In this document: positions 15,267-21,288 of the stretch, one piece after another
Numbering within the stretch: position 1 is the first letter of the stretch
How the letters are laid out: each line of letters begins with the position of its first letter
IMG/VR virus record: IMGVR_UViG_3300017971_000180
Location: 1 to 26,664 of that record
DNA length: 26,664 bases
Origin: a virus
Reading direction: 5' to 3' (one strand)
Position numbers and translations under genes: made by a program
Notes under the pieces: model-generated
The model's database searches: none
The model's input: only the letters and a program-made list of their open reading frames with translations
What the model was told of the DNA's origin: nothing

Positions 15267-15471
15267 GTGGTCCAATAATCTCAACACATAATCTAACCCT
15301 TTTGCCTATCATTTCCTTTGGAAAAGAGATGTGTCTAATACTAATTTGCCCAGAATAAGTATTTGCTTTTATCAAATGTATATTAGAATATTTCTTTTGA
15401 GGTCCTGGTATTACTACACCTCTTGCCTTGCAGACATACAGTTTTCCATTAGATGATTTCCTTACAAACAT
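15259..15471 (-). CDS. Small beta-rich basic protein (70 aa)
   Basis: The product begins MFVRKSSNGKLYVCKARGVV and ends IGKRVRLCVEIIGPQE. Alternating strands and a closing (I/V)GKRVR-x-x-(V/I)E pattern look like a small beta barrel or AbrB-like fold, but I cannot assign a family. AGGAAG precedes the ATG. A perfect hairpin lies 38 bp upstream. It may be a DNA-binding regulator. Confidence 0.6.
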   Translation of the reverse strand: MFVRKSSNGKLYVCKARGVVIPGPQKKYSNIHLIKANTYSGQISIRHISFPKEMIGKRVRLCVEIIGPQE

Positions 15472-15508
15472 GTGCGTACTTCCTATCTTGTATGATTCAT
15501 TTTATTAT

Positions 15509-15523
15509 TTTCCCGACGGGAAA
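15509..15523. promoter_or_regulatory. 7-bp inverted repeat (TTTCCCG A CGGGAAA)
   Basis: A compact perfect dyad in the gap between the gene at 15543 and the one starting at 15471. GC-rich in AT-rich surroundings, it could be an operator or a short terminator for the upstream gene; no T run follows on the minus strand. Confidence 0.4.
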
Positions 15524-15542
15524 TTACAAAACCAAAGTTCGT

Positions 15543-15710
15543 TTAATCCTCTTCTTTTTCACTTATTTCATTCCAGAGATCTAACAATTCCATCTTGATG
15601 TTTTCCAGTTCACAAATTATGTGAGCAATTCCTCCTTTGTCTTTTATATCTCTATAATCTTTCGCAGTAAATATTTCATCATCTTTTGTTCTTGCAATTT
15701 GTATTTTGAT
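15543..15710 (-). CDS. Probable 55-residue acidic protein with no normal start codon
   Basis: An open frame from a TGA at 15737 to TAA at 15543 has protein-like composition: KIQIARTKDDEIFTAKDYRD, then GGIAHIICELENI and an acidic end. No ATG, GTG or TTG precedes this section. AGGAG ends 10 bases before an ATC at 15710; ATA at 15704 and ATT at 15698 are other choices. It overlaps nothing but the very end of the integrase. It is either translated from a rare start or has lost its start. Confidence 0.4.
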   Translation of the reverse strand: MKIQIARTKDDEIFTAKDYRDIKDKGGIAHIICELENIKMELLDLWNEISEKEED

Positions 15711-15711
15711 T

Positions 15712-16218
15712 TTAAAACAACTCCTGGTAACTTTTCAAAGCGTCCTTTGGATTTGCGTGTATATAAATACTTGTTGTTGAGACTGCTGAATGTCCGAGGA
15801 GAAGCTGTACCTGGTTTAATGGTACTCCTTTATCCACGAGGTTTTTTGCAAAGCCATGACGCAGACTATGAACACACAAATCTTTTTTCTTTTCTTTAAG
15901 TCCGCTCCTTTTTGCTGCACGTTCAAATGCCCTCTGAATACTTCTTATCCCACACTTGAATGGAATATGATTTATAAAATCTGCTCTCCAACTTTTTGGC
16001 AAAGGTACAACACGATCCTTCTTTCCCTTACCTTCTCGAATCATAATACTTTTCCTTTCCAAATCAAAATTCTCTTTCTGCAAAGCAGCAATCTCTGAAA
16101 CCCTCACCCCAGATTCAAACCCGAGGAGAAAAGCAACCTTATGATGTTTGCTTCTTGTTTTTTTTATCAGTTCCTTGAATTCTTCTTCTTCTATCCATGT
16201 CGGTAATTTTTTTGGCAT
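15712..16218 (-). CDS. Tyrosine recombinase, catalytic domain only
   Basis: All six catalytic positions of the XerC/D-type family are present, counted from the ATG at 16218: R39 (SGVRVSEI), K64 (GKGKKDRVVPL), H117 and R120 (HSLRHGF), H143 (LGHSAVSTTS) and nucleophile Y152 (SIYIHAN). At 168 residues it lacks the N-terminal core-binding domain of usual Xer/integrase proteins (about 280-330). I choose this start because of GAGGTG about 13 bases upstream and MPKKLP; a longer frame to 16293 overlaps the zinc protein. It may integrate the genome, resolve dimers or invert DNA. The N-terminal domain could be supplied by a partner such as the upstream zinc protein. Confidence 0.85.
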   Translation of the reverse strand: MPKKLPTWIEEEEFKELIKKTRSKHHKVAFLLGFESGVRVSEIAALQKENFDLERKSIMIREGKGKKDRVVPLPKSWRADFINHIPFKCGIRSIQRAFERAAKRSGLKEKKKDLCVHSLRHGFAKNLVDKGVPLNQVQLLLGHSAVSTTSIYIHANPKDALKSYQELF

Positions 16219-16387
16219 TTTCTTTTTTACACCTCTTGCATGTTTTTCTTGATTTCCTTGACAAGATTTCTTCTGTCCTGAATATCCTGCCACAGATATG
16301 ACACTTATATTTCTTTACACCTCTTATCACGTGAACATCCTGTCCACAGTTCTTGCAGTAGTATCTCACCTTTGTTTTTGCATACAT
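16139..16387 (-). CDS. Zinc-ribbon basic protein overlapping the recombinase
   Basis: Starting from the ATG at 16387 (82 aa), C11-x-x-C14 and C29-x-x-C32 form a zinc ribbon (YYCKNCGQDV, YKCHICGRIF). A second CxxC (C50, C53: TCKRCKK) follows, and the tail is very basic. The frame can extend to an ATG at 16441, but no ribosome site distinguishes the two. The 3' 80 bases overlap the recombinase in another frame, so the two are probably coupled. It is likely a DNA-binding partner of the recombinase or a regulator. Confidence 0.65.
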   Translation of the reverse strand: MYAKTKVRYYCKNCGQDVHVIRGVKKYKCHICGRIFRTEEILSRKSRKTCKRCKKENAKKITDMDRRRRIQGTDKKNKKQTS

Positions 16388-16482
16388 TCTAAACTCTTGC
16401 GAGGGAAATGTTCCGAAGGAGGAACAGAAATCAATTATCATACATGACAGATGAAATCAATTCTTAATTCCCTTTTCGCAAT

Positions 16483-16614
16483 TCATTTCTTTTTTCTAAT
16501 ATGCTGTATTTCACATCTCTTTCTTCTTAGATGTTTTCCATAATCCTTGACAAACACTTTACACCTTGGACAAATCCTAGTGTTTGCTCCATATCCATTC
16601 TGTGTATTCATCAT
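16483..16614 (-). CDS. 43-residue zinc-finger protein
   Basis: The start is ATG 16614 (or 16611). The product reads MMNTQNGYGANTRICPRCK, then VKDYGKHLRRKRCE and a basic end. C-P-x-C with a later H and C gives a compact C2HC finger; the KDYGKHLRRKRC helix is a strong DNA/RNA-binding type. Its first third is read in a second frame over the end of the gene at 16577-16705. Confidence 0.65.
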   Translation of the reverse strand: MMNTQNGYGANTRICPRCKVFVKDYGKHLRRKRCEIQHIRKKK

Positions 16615-16705
16615 AATCTACAAAATTATTATAGAAACATTCCTTACAGTATGGATGTTTCATACTTCCTTCTGTTCCCTCTTTACCGCATATTACACAT
16701 TTCAT
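16577..16705 (-). CDS. 42-residue zinc-binding protein
   Basis: The ATG overlaps the TGA of the 22-repeat protein (ATGA). Two CxxC pairs, MKCVICGKEG and HPYCKECFYN, form a small zinc ribbon, and an acidic aromatic tail ends WIWSKH. Its end overlaps the next zinc-finger gene by 38 bases in another frame. Confidence 0.65.
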   Translation of the reverse strand: MKCVICGKEGTEGSMKHPYCKECFYNNFVDYDEYTEWIWSKH

Positions 16706-17400
16706 TCTTTTGGTTCATCTGGCAGGATACTTCTTTCAATTATCTTATCTAAGACTTTTTTATTAAACTGCTTTATGTTCTTTTTAAGCCAATTAATGTC
16801 TTCTTTGGTTAATTGTTTTGGGTGTTTGTAATGTCCTAACTGATATTTTATTTTATTTCTTAATTTTTCAAACTGCTTTTTACTTACTTTTTTATTGAAA
16901 ACCCTAAACTTTTCAAGAGCTAATCCATTGCAATAGATTAGATTAACACAGTTGTGACACCATGTTGAGTTGTAGCACCTTGTTGAGTTATCACACCTTG
17001 TTGAGTTGTAGCACCTTGTTGAGTTATCACACCATGTTGAGTTGTGACACCCTGTTGAGTTATCACACCCTGTTGAGTTGTGACACCCTGTTGAGTTATC
17101 ACACCATGTTGAGTTGTGACACCCTGTTGAGTTATCACACCCTGTTGAGTTGTAGCACCTTGTTGAGTTATCACACCCTGTTGAGTTGTAGCACCTTGTT
17201 GAGTTATCACACCTTGTTGAGTTGTAGCACCTTGTTGAGTTATCACACCATGTTGAGTTATCGCACCATGTTGAGTTATCACACCTTGTTGAGTTATCAC
17301 ACCTTGTTGAGTTGTGACACCCTGTTGAGTTATCGCACCATGTTGAGTTGTGACAATCTTTACAACCCCTACAATTTACATTTCCATTTTTATCTTTCAT
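16702..17400 (-). CDS. Hexapeptide-repeat protein: 22 x (C-x-N-S-T-x)
   Basis: Residues 1-15 (NCRGCKD) lead into 22 uninterrupted repeats at residues 16-147, then CHNC. In each repeat Cys, Asn, Ser and Thr never change. Position 2 is D, H or Y and position 6 is R, G or W. After the repeats is an 80-residue basic helical domain (QFEKLRNKIKYQLGHYKH; WLKKNIKQFNKKVLDKIIE). AAGGAG precedes the ATG. There is no signal peptide. A Cys every six residues could make a tight beta solenoid with a Cys/Thr ladder as in insect antifreeze proteins, or a metal-binding rod; if exported, each NST would be a glycosylation site. No known family is recognised. Confidence 0.75.
   Translation of the reverse strand: MKDKNGNVNCRGCKDCHNSTWCDNSTGCHNSTRCDNSTRCDNSTWCDNSTWCDNSTRCYNSTRCDNSTRCYNSTGCDNSTRCYNSTGCDNSTGCHNSTWCDNSTGCHNSTGCDNSTGCHNSTWCDNSTRCYNSTRCDNSTRCYNSTWCHNCVNLIYCNGLALEKFRVFNKKVSKKQFEKLRNKIKYQLGHYKHPKQLTKEDINWLKKNIKQFNKKVLDKIIERSILPDEPKE
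16960..17355. repeat. 18-bp minisatellite, 22 units, inside the gene
   Basis: The unit on the plus strand is TGTTGAGTTATCACACCT and close variants. Differences fall almost only in the codons for repeat positions 2 and 6; AAC TCA ACA never changes. D alternates with Y or H through much of the array, giving a 36-bp higher-order period. Confidence 0.95.
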
Positions 17401-17444
17401 TCTTCAAACTCCTTGTTTTTTGCTTCTTCTATACGCTTTATAAT

Positions 17445-17672
17445 TCAATCAAACCATAAAGTAGTATCTTCATTAAGTCTTTTTTTGTTTTGTATTATAT
17501 GATCTATCAACCACTTGAACCTTTTCTCCCAGAGTTTGTTGGTTTCTGCTATTGCTATGTCTATTGCTTCAACAATTTCATCATAAGAACCCACAGGCAT
17601 CGGTAATCCTGTATAATTAAATATCTCAATACTTTCAATAGCTTTTTCTTTTGCTGTTTTCATTCTTTCCAT
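17445..17672 (-). CDS. Small helical protein (75 aa)
   Basis: The product has a helix (KTAKEKAIESIEIF), a turn with GLPMPVGSYDE, and two further helices (EAIDIAIAETNKLWEKRFKW; IDHIIQNKKRL). It is soluble. No family is recognised. It lies upstream of the hexapeptide-repeat gene, 44 bases away. Confidence 0.6.
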   Translation of the reverse strand: MERMKTAKEKAIESIEIFNYTGLPMPVGSYDEIVEAIDIAIAETNKLWEKRFKWLIDHIIQNKKRLNEDTTLWFD

Positions 17673-18049
17673 TTTCGCAGTTTATTTGTCTTTCATCTTC
17701 CTTCTATCACAAAGTTTAATGATATAACGAACTTTATTAAATTTTCTCTAAGTATTATTTTAGTCATCTTATCTCGTTTAATGCCTCTTGTGCGAACATA
17801 AAATAACCTTGCCTTGCCTTGCCACTCCCGGCCTTGCCTTGCCTAGCCACGCCTTGCCATGCCTCGCCACGCCACGCCACGAACATCAATCTACGCTATT
17901 TATTGAATAATTAAAGAGTGGATCTGTTTTATCTTGTTTAATGCCTCTTGTGCGAACATAAAATAACCTTGCCTTGCCTTGCCTTGCCACTCCCGGCCTT
18001 GCCTTGCCTAGCCACGCCTTGCCATGCCTTGCCTTGCCTTGCCATACCT
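17673..18049. repeat. Non-coding GC-rich pentamer arrays and duplicated flanks
   Basis: No gene fits here. Two arrays of GCCTT/GCCAC/GCCTC-type pentamers (about 17805-17880 and 17967-18049) stand out from the AT-rich genome. Each is bordered on the low side by GTTTAATGCCTCTTGTGCG followed by AACATAAAATAAC (17776-17808 and 17936-17968). Between them is an exact 66-bp copy (17877-17942) of 18692-18757. The two arrays differ by one extra TTGCC, a sign of slippage. 17673-17800 also holds AT-rich promoter-like DNA for the 17672 gene. Confidence 0.85.
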
Positions 18050-18598
18050 TTATTTTACTTCTTGGAACGAAGTAACTTGAAACTTTCCAAATTTTCCTTT
18101 TTTCTCTGGTCTCCAGTCGCCTATTCCAATATATTTACCTGCAATCTCTAAGGCTTCCTTAACAGCTTCTGCTGAAATTTCATCTTCAAACTCTATCTCA
18201 AATACAAGCTTCCATTCTTTAAACATTGGTCTGTACCTCATGACCCTACCTTTTGTTGATGGTATTACAACCAATGTTTTATATATCTCATATTCAGGGT
18301 TCTTATGGAGTATATCCATCTGCGGTATTGTTATCATACTTCCAAATAACTTGCTGTATGTTGCTTTTCCTGCCCCTTTCACTTTTATTTTCTTACCAGC
18401 TTCAATCAATGCCCTTTCTATGTGGGTTGCTGGTTGGTATATCTTACCGTCACTGTTTATATAAAGCTTTTTTAAAGCTTCTTTTTCATATTCATTACTT
18501 GCTTTTTTCTCAACCCATTCTACATCAAAGCCATATTCTTCTGGCTTATTATGTAATAAAGGCGTTATGCCTTTTATTTCTGTTTTGTATTTTTTCAT
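18050..18598 (-). CDS. Conserved-looking protein of unknown function in pentamer cassette (182 aa)
   Basis: I choose ATG 18598 because GAGGT lies 10 bases upstream; MKKYKTEIKGITPLLHNKPE is the natural N-terminus. Later motifs are GKIYQPATHIERALIEAGKK, KGAGKATYSKLFG, RVMRYRPMFKEWKLVFEIEF and, near the end, YIGIGDWRPEKKGKFGKFQV. I recall related proteins in archaea and phages with the same ITPLL start and GIG-x-x-RP...G-x-F end, with no established role; a RAMP-like or ssDNA-binding fold is only a guess. The gene sits inside GC-rich arrays and looks like an inserted cassette. Confidence 0.75.
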   Translation of the reverse strand: MKKYKTEIKGITPLLHNKPEEYGFDVEWVEKKASNEYEKEALKKLYINSDGKIYQPATHIERALIEAGKKIKVKGAGKATYSKLFGSMITIPQMDILHKNPEYEIYKTLVVIPSTKGRVMRYRPMFKEWKLVFEIEFEDEISAEAVKEALEIAGKYIGIGDWRPEKKGKFGKFQVTSFQEVK

Positions 18599-18619
18599 TT
18601 TGTTTTTACCTCGTTCCAT

Positions 18620-18691
18620 TTATATTTAATACCTTGCCTCGCCACGCCACGCCTTGCCTTGCCTTGCCTCGCCTCGCCTCGCCCCGCCCTA
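18620..18691. repeat. GC-rich pentamer array upstream of cassette gene
   Basis: CCTTGCCTCGCCACGCC-type pentamers run for about 65 bases between the 66-bp element and the ribosome site of the 18598 gene. It is the same class as the arrays at 17805-18049. Confidence 0.85.
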
Positions 18692-18757
18692 CCACGAACA
18701 TCAATCTACGCTATTTATTGAATAATTAAAGAGTGGATCTGTTTTATCTTGTTTAAT
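18692..18757. repeat. 66-bp element, original copy (3' end of a gene)
   Basis: Identical to 17877-17942. Here it encodes the last residues (KQDKTDPLFNYSINSVD) and stop of the membrane gene at 18701-18973; the other copy is a detached fragment. Confidence 0.95.
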
Positions 18758-18973
18758 ATCATAATCACATTCCATACAGAACTCTTCACAATAGGCACTA
18801 CAAAAAGAGTACGGTTTCTCATAAATTTCCTGGCATTTGCCTGTATCATATTTAAAGGCAACTATCAGCAACACCACTATTATCAAAAAAATCACGGACA
18901 TTTTATCCATTTTGAAGAGGTTCTTCCATATAATGTTCCCTTCATCATCCTTATATGGGTATTTCCCTTTCAT
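18701..18973 (-). CDS. Single-pass membrane protein with Cys-rich ectodomain (90 aa)
   Basis: After a charged start (MKGKYPYKDDEGNIIWKNLF) comes one transmembrane helix (SVIFLIIVVLLIVAF). A domain with five cysteines follows (GKCQEI, FCSAYCEEFCMECDYD). The ATG overlaps the upstream stop as ATGA. The 3' end is the 66-bp repeat. Role unknown; with the next genes up it forms a run of small membrane proteins. Confidence 0.65.
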   Translation of the reverse strand: MKGKYPYKDDEGNIIWKNLFKMDKMSVIFLIIVVLLIVAFKYDTGKCQEIYEKPYSFCSAYCEEFCMECDYDIKQDKTDPLFNYSINSVD

Positions 18974-19218
18974 TTTTCCAAGCCCTCTAATCTGTTGAAT
19001 ATCAGATAAAACAACAGAACTCCAATTATGATCCCAGCAGTAATCTTATCACCTAAACTATACATAACCCACGCAGTATAGAAAAAAGTAATGAATAATA
19101 CTACTTTACTTGCCTTCAAAACCCCCCCTATTATCTGTTTTCTCTTCCGCTTTTTCTCTAAATCTTCAAACATTGTTGGTTCTTCCATTTTGACCCCTAT
19201 CTCTCTGACATTCTCCAT
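18970..19218 (-). CDS. Two-helix membrane protein (82 aa)
   Basis: A charged cytosolic start (EEPTMFEDLEKKRKRKQ) is followed by two helices (SKVVLFITFFYTAWVMYSL and ITAGIIIGVLLFYLIF). The C-terminus is short. It is coupled to the 18973 gene. No family is recognised. Confidence 0.6.
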   Translation of the reverse strand: MENVREIGVKMEEPTMFEDLEKKRKRKQIIGGVLKASKVVLFITFFYTAWVMYSLGDKITAGIIIGVLLFYLIFNRLEGLEK

Positions 19219-19263
19219 GTGACAAAATATATTATTGGTCCGCTCAATACAGACATCGGAACT

Positions 19264-19377
19264 TTATATCTCAGTATCAACTTCTCCAAATGTTGGTATC
19301 TTCCATATAAGAAGAAGTACAAACATCCATAATGCCAGACTTATCCCGATAACAGTCAAATCATTCCATTCCGCCAT
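19264..19377 (-). CDS. 37-residue single-pass membrane peptide
   Basis: AGGAGGAAACTAAA sits directly before the ATG, among the best ribosome sites here, and nearly the same leader precedes the gene at 19707. The product is MAEWNDL, a helix (ISLALWMFVLLLIWKI), and an acidic end (TFGEVDTEI). Membrane micro-proteins of this kind are common in archaeal viruses. Confidence 0.65.
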   Translation of the reverse strand: MAEWNDLTVIGISLALWMFVLLLIWKIPTFGEVDTEI

Positions 19378-19395
19378 TTTAGTTTCCTCCTATTC

Positions 19396-19707
19396 TTATT
19401 TTAACCTCGCAATAACTTTTGGTTCTATCTCTTCTGGTACAATAACATCTGTTTTGTTCTCAACACAGATAAAAACAAAAGACACCCCTATATTTTCTTC
19501 CTCATAGACAAATGTTCTATTGAATTTATCCTTAAACATTATGTTGCATACATCATTTAAGACAGATTTATCTATTATATCAGAACCAGATTCCATTAAA
19601 AAAAAAGAAATAAAAAAACAAATAAAAGCCCCTATCATTAAACCAGTAAAAAGGTGGTTATACCTTGTATCTTCAACCTCTTTTTGTGTGTATGTTTTTT
19701 TAGTCAT
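19396..19707 (-). CDS. Membrane-anchored protein with small ectodomain (103 aa)
   Basis: A charged N-terminus (TKKTYTQKEVEDTRYNH) is followed by one helix (LMIGAFICFFISFFLM). The domain of about 60 residues has two cysteines (NDVCNIMF, FICVEN) and one sequon (NRT). GAAGGAAAC precedes the ATG. Confidence 0.65.
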   Translation of the reverse strand: MTKKTYTQKEVEDTRYNHLFTGLMIGAFICFFISFFLMESGSDIIDKSVLNDVCNIMFKDKFNRTFVYEEENIGVSFVFICVENKTDVIVPEEIEPKVIARLK

Positions 19708-19708
19708 T

Positions 19709-20218
19709 TTAGTTTCCTTCTAATTCCTTTTCAATGTTTCTAAGGTTTTTATAAGATCTTGTCTCACTTATTATAGCAACGCCATTAACTCCTGCAATGC
19801 AAAAGAACAAAGCTGCAAACAGAAAAGACCTGCTTAGAATATAAAACCAAGCCAAGCCAATCAAGGAAAGGAATATACCCCAGTAGAACAACAATCTGGA
19901 AAGACTTAACGTTGATATAGTTGGACTCTTTATTCCCTCCATGAAAAGCTTGAACTTGGAACGTTGTATGAATGTGTTTGGCTGTTCAGTTTCGGTGTTA
20001 TGTTTTATGTTTGTGGTTAATGTTGGTTTTTCTTCTGTTTGTTCTGTATGCCTCGCTTCAAGACTATCTTGAACAAAATTTCCAGTTGATTTCACACCAT
20101 CAACTGAACAGCCAATTGGAAGCACTAATCTCAGTAATAACCTGGGAAAAAGAGGTGATTTAGAGAGCGAATCTCCAATGCACGGTGGCATAGAATTTCC
20201 TCGTAGAAGGTCAACCAT
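19709..20218 (-). CDS. Membrane protein with two C-terminal helices (169 aa)
   Basis: The frame is open up to 20293, but its first 50 bases lie over the end of the upstream gene. I prefer ATG 20218 (MVDLLRGNSMPPC). The N-terminal 90 residues are polar and Thr/Glu-rich. Two helices (LFYWGIFLSLIGLAWFYIL; LFAALFFCIAGVNGVAII) are followed by a charged tail (NLRNIEKELEGN). No ribosome site decides the start. Confidence 0.55.
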   Translation of the reverse strand: MVDLLRGNSMPPCIGDSLSKSPLFPRLLLRLVLPIGCSVDGVKSTGNFVQDSLEARHTEQTEEKPTLTTNIKHNTETEQPNTFIQRSKFKLFMEGIKSPTISTLSLSRLLFYWGIFLSLIGLAWFYILSRSFLFAALFFCIAGVNGVAIISETRSYKNLRNIEKELEGN

Positions 20219-20243
20219 TGCCAAAACCAGGTGATTATTCTTG

Positions 20244-20669
20244 TTAGTATGCTTTGAAGCAAAGGAATCCGCTGTCATCTTGCTCAGTTTCAACCTCCTT
20301 CCCTGTCAATTGTGAAACGTTCTCTGACTTTGTCTTTTTCAAGAGACTAGCCAGTATTGAATTCTTTGCTATCTTATTGTCTTGATCAACATTGAACCAC
20401 AGCCCTGCTGATTTGATATTCTTTCCGATAATGTGTTTTGCTGAACTGATATTAACCAATTCATCCTTGTCTGGATGTTTACACATGCAGACAACCTTCT
20501 TTCCGACAATCTTACTGTCTTTCGTTATGTTCTCTATCTCAACAGATTTTATCTGGACCATCCCTGGTTTCAGTTTCTGTGGTTCTTTGTCTCCAACACC
20601 TTTGTGGATGTCAGGTACATCTTCTTTTATTTCTTCTTGTTTTTTTGTTTCGTTTGTTTCGTTTTCCAT
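20244..20669 (-). CDS. Soluble acidic protein, possible OB-fold (141 aa)
   Basis: GGAGG lies about 9 bases before the ATG. The first 35 residues are charged and disordered. The folded part runs QIKSVEIENITKDSKIVGKK, VVCMCKHPDKDELVNISSAK, GLWFNVDQDNKIAKNSILAS and ends GFLCFKAY. The pattern resembles small archaeal proteins found near replication genes. An ssDNA-binding role is possible from the beta-rich, acid-tailed form but is not shown. Confidence 0.6.
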   Translation of the reverse strand: MENETNETKKQEEIKEDVPDIHKGVGDKEPQKLKPGMVQIKSVEIENITKDSKIVGKKVVCMCKHPDKDELVNISSAKHIIGKNIKSAGLWFNVDQDNKIAKNSILASLLKKTKSENVSQLTGKEVETEQDDSGFLCFKAY

Positions 20670-20836
20670 TTTCCTATTTCCTCCAATTTGTTACTACTAT
20701 GTCTAACAACACAGTGACATTTCAATATTGTGTCACTAATATTAATGACATTTTCCATTTTCCTATTTCCTCCAATTTGTTACTACTATGTCACTCAACA
20801 CAGTGACATTTTTATTGATGTCACTTACTTTAATGA
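20659..20836. repeat. Tandem 89-bp duplication around a gene start
   Basis: 20659-20747 and 20748-20836 are near-identical over their low-coordinate half: AGTAGTAACAAATTGGAGG and AAATAGGAAAATGGAAAA are in both. The remaining half is about 75 percent alike. Each copy has a ribosome site and ATG; only the lower one opens the 141-residue gene, the upper ATG leads to a short dead frame. Confidence 0.85.
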
Positions 20837-20930
20837 CATATCCCTTTGCACTCCTTCCATCCTTGCTCATAATAACAATCTGTTTTTCAAGCCATTTGAT
20901 TGTTCCGCCTGTCACAAAGTCATCTAACAT
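20763..20930 (-). CDS. 55-residue beta-rich protein
   Basis: The ATG overlaps the upstream stop (TAATG). The product reads MLDDFVTGGTIKWLEKQIVI, then MSKDGRSAKGYVIKVSDINK and TVLSDIVVTNWRK: a small beta barrel (SH3/OB-like) is likely. Its 3' third is the upper copy of the 89-bp duplication. Confidence 0.65.
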   Translation of the reverse strand: MLDDFVTGGTIKWLEKQIVIMSKDGRSAKGYVIKVSDINKNVTVLSDIVVTNWRK

Positions 20931-21073
20931 TATAAATCACTAACTCTCCCAAATTTCCTTTTGTTTTCCATCAATTCTGTTAATATCTCAGAACAAGCTT
21001 CATAGCTGTCAAACTGCCAGGTCTCATTGACTGTCAATAGCCATTTTTCGTTCTTCTGTTTCAGCTGTATCAT
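20930..21073 (-). CDS. 47-residue protein coupled to the RHH regulator
   Basis: GGAGG sits 10 bases before the ATG, inside the regulator gene (50-base overlap in another frame). The product, with KWLLTVNETWQFDSYEACSE and LTELMENKRKFGR, has a WxFDSYEACSEIL core of a beta hairpin followed by a helix. No named family is recognised, but the composition and ribosome site support it. Confidence 0.65.
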   Translation of the reverse strand: MIQLKQKNEKWLLTVNETWQFDSYEACSEILTELMENKRKFGRVSDL

Positions 21074-21203
21074 TTGTATTCGCCTCCAATAGATTTATTA
21101 CTAAATTTGTTAAAATTCTATTCATGCTTCTTCCTTGCTTTACAGATTCCATCTTCAATTTCGTATGGAGTTCATCACTCAAACTTAGATTTATTATTTT
21201 CAT
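21024..21203 (-). CDS. Ribbon-helix-helix transcription regulator
   Basis: MKIINLSLSDELHTKLKMES gives the beta strand and first helix, KQGRSMNRILTNLVINLLEA the turn and second helix of a CopG/Arc-type fold. The strand residues that would touch DNA are N, S and S. I place the start at 21203; ATG 21212 is also in frame, with GAGG too close. It has its own promoter at 21242 and leads the operon to 18701 or beyond, so it probably controls that promoter and perhaps the similar one at 24487. Confidence 0.8.
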   Translation of the reverse strand: MKIINLSLSDELHTKLKMESVKQGRSMNRILTNLVINLLEANTNDTAETEERKMAIDSQ

Positions 21204-21241
21204 TATTATCATTGCCTCTATAAGTTATATAAGATAAGTAG

Positions 21242-21249
21242 TATATAAA
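21242..21249 (-). promoter_or_regulatory. TATA box of the RHH operon
   Basis: TTTATATA, with TTAAATAACACAAAA directly upstream. The same upstream element precedes the TATA box at 24487-24494, unlike the late promoters. Confidence 0.65.
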
Positions 21250-21288
21250 TTTTGTGTTATTTAATATCATTTAAAGGAATAGATAGTG

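Noticed and set aside
16219-16293. Longer N-terminus of the recombinase (25 extra residues)
   Set aside because: This part overlaps the zinc-ribbon gene, reads like a shifted frame, and a better start with a ribosome site exists at 16218.
16960-17355. CRISPR array (regular 18/36-bp repeats)
   Set aside because: There are no unique spacers; the repeats run directly into each other and encode an uninterrupted hexapeptide repeat.
16962-17459. Plus-strand 165-codon frame over the minisatellite
   Set aside because: It is a mirror of the 18-bp repeat; the minus-strand frame has a good ribosome site, a non-repeat domain and coupled neighbours.
19197-19256. 19-codon frame (MSVLSGPIIYFVTWRMSER)
   Set aside because: It has no ribosome site and overlaps the 19218 start; it is too short to support.
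20219-20293. N-terminal 25 residues of the 19709 membrane protein
   Set aside because: They overlap the end of the upstream gene and have no ribosome site; the ATG at 20218 is preferred, though not proven.
20710-20840. Cluster of TGTCA/TGACA motifs as RHH operators
   Set aside because: Most lie inside the 55-residue coding region, and their doubling is explained by the 89-bp tandem duplication.
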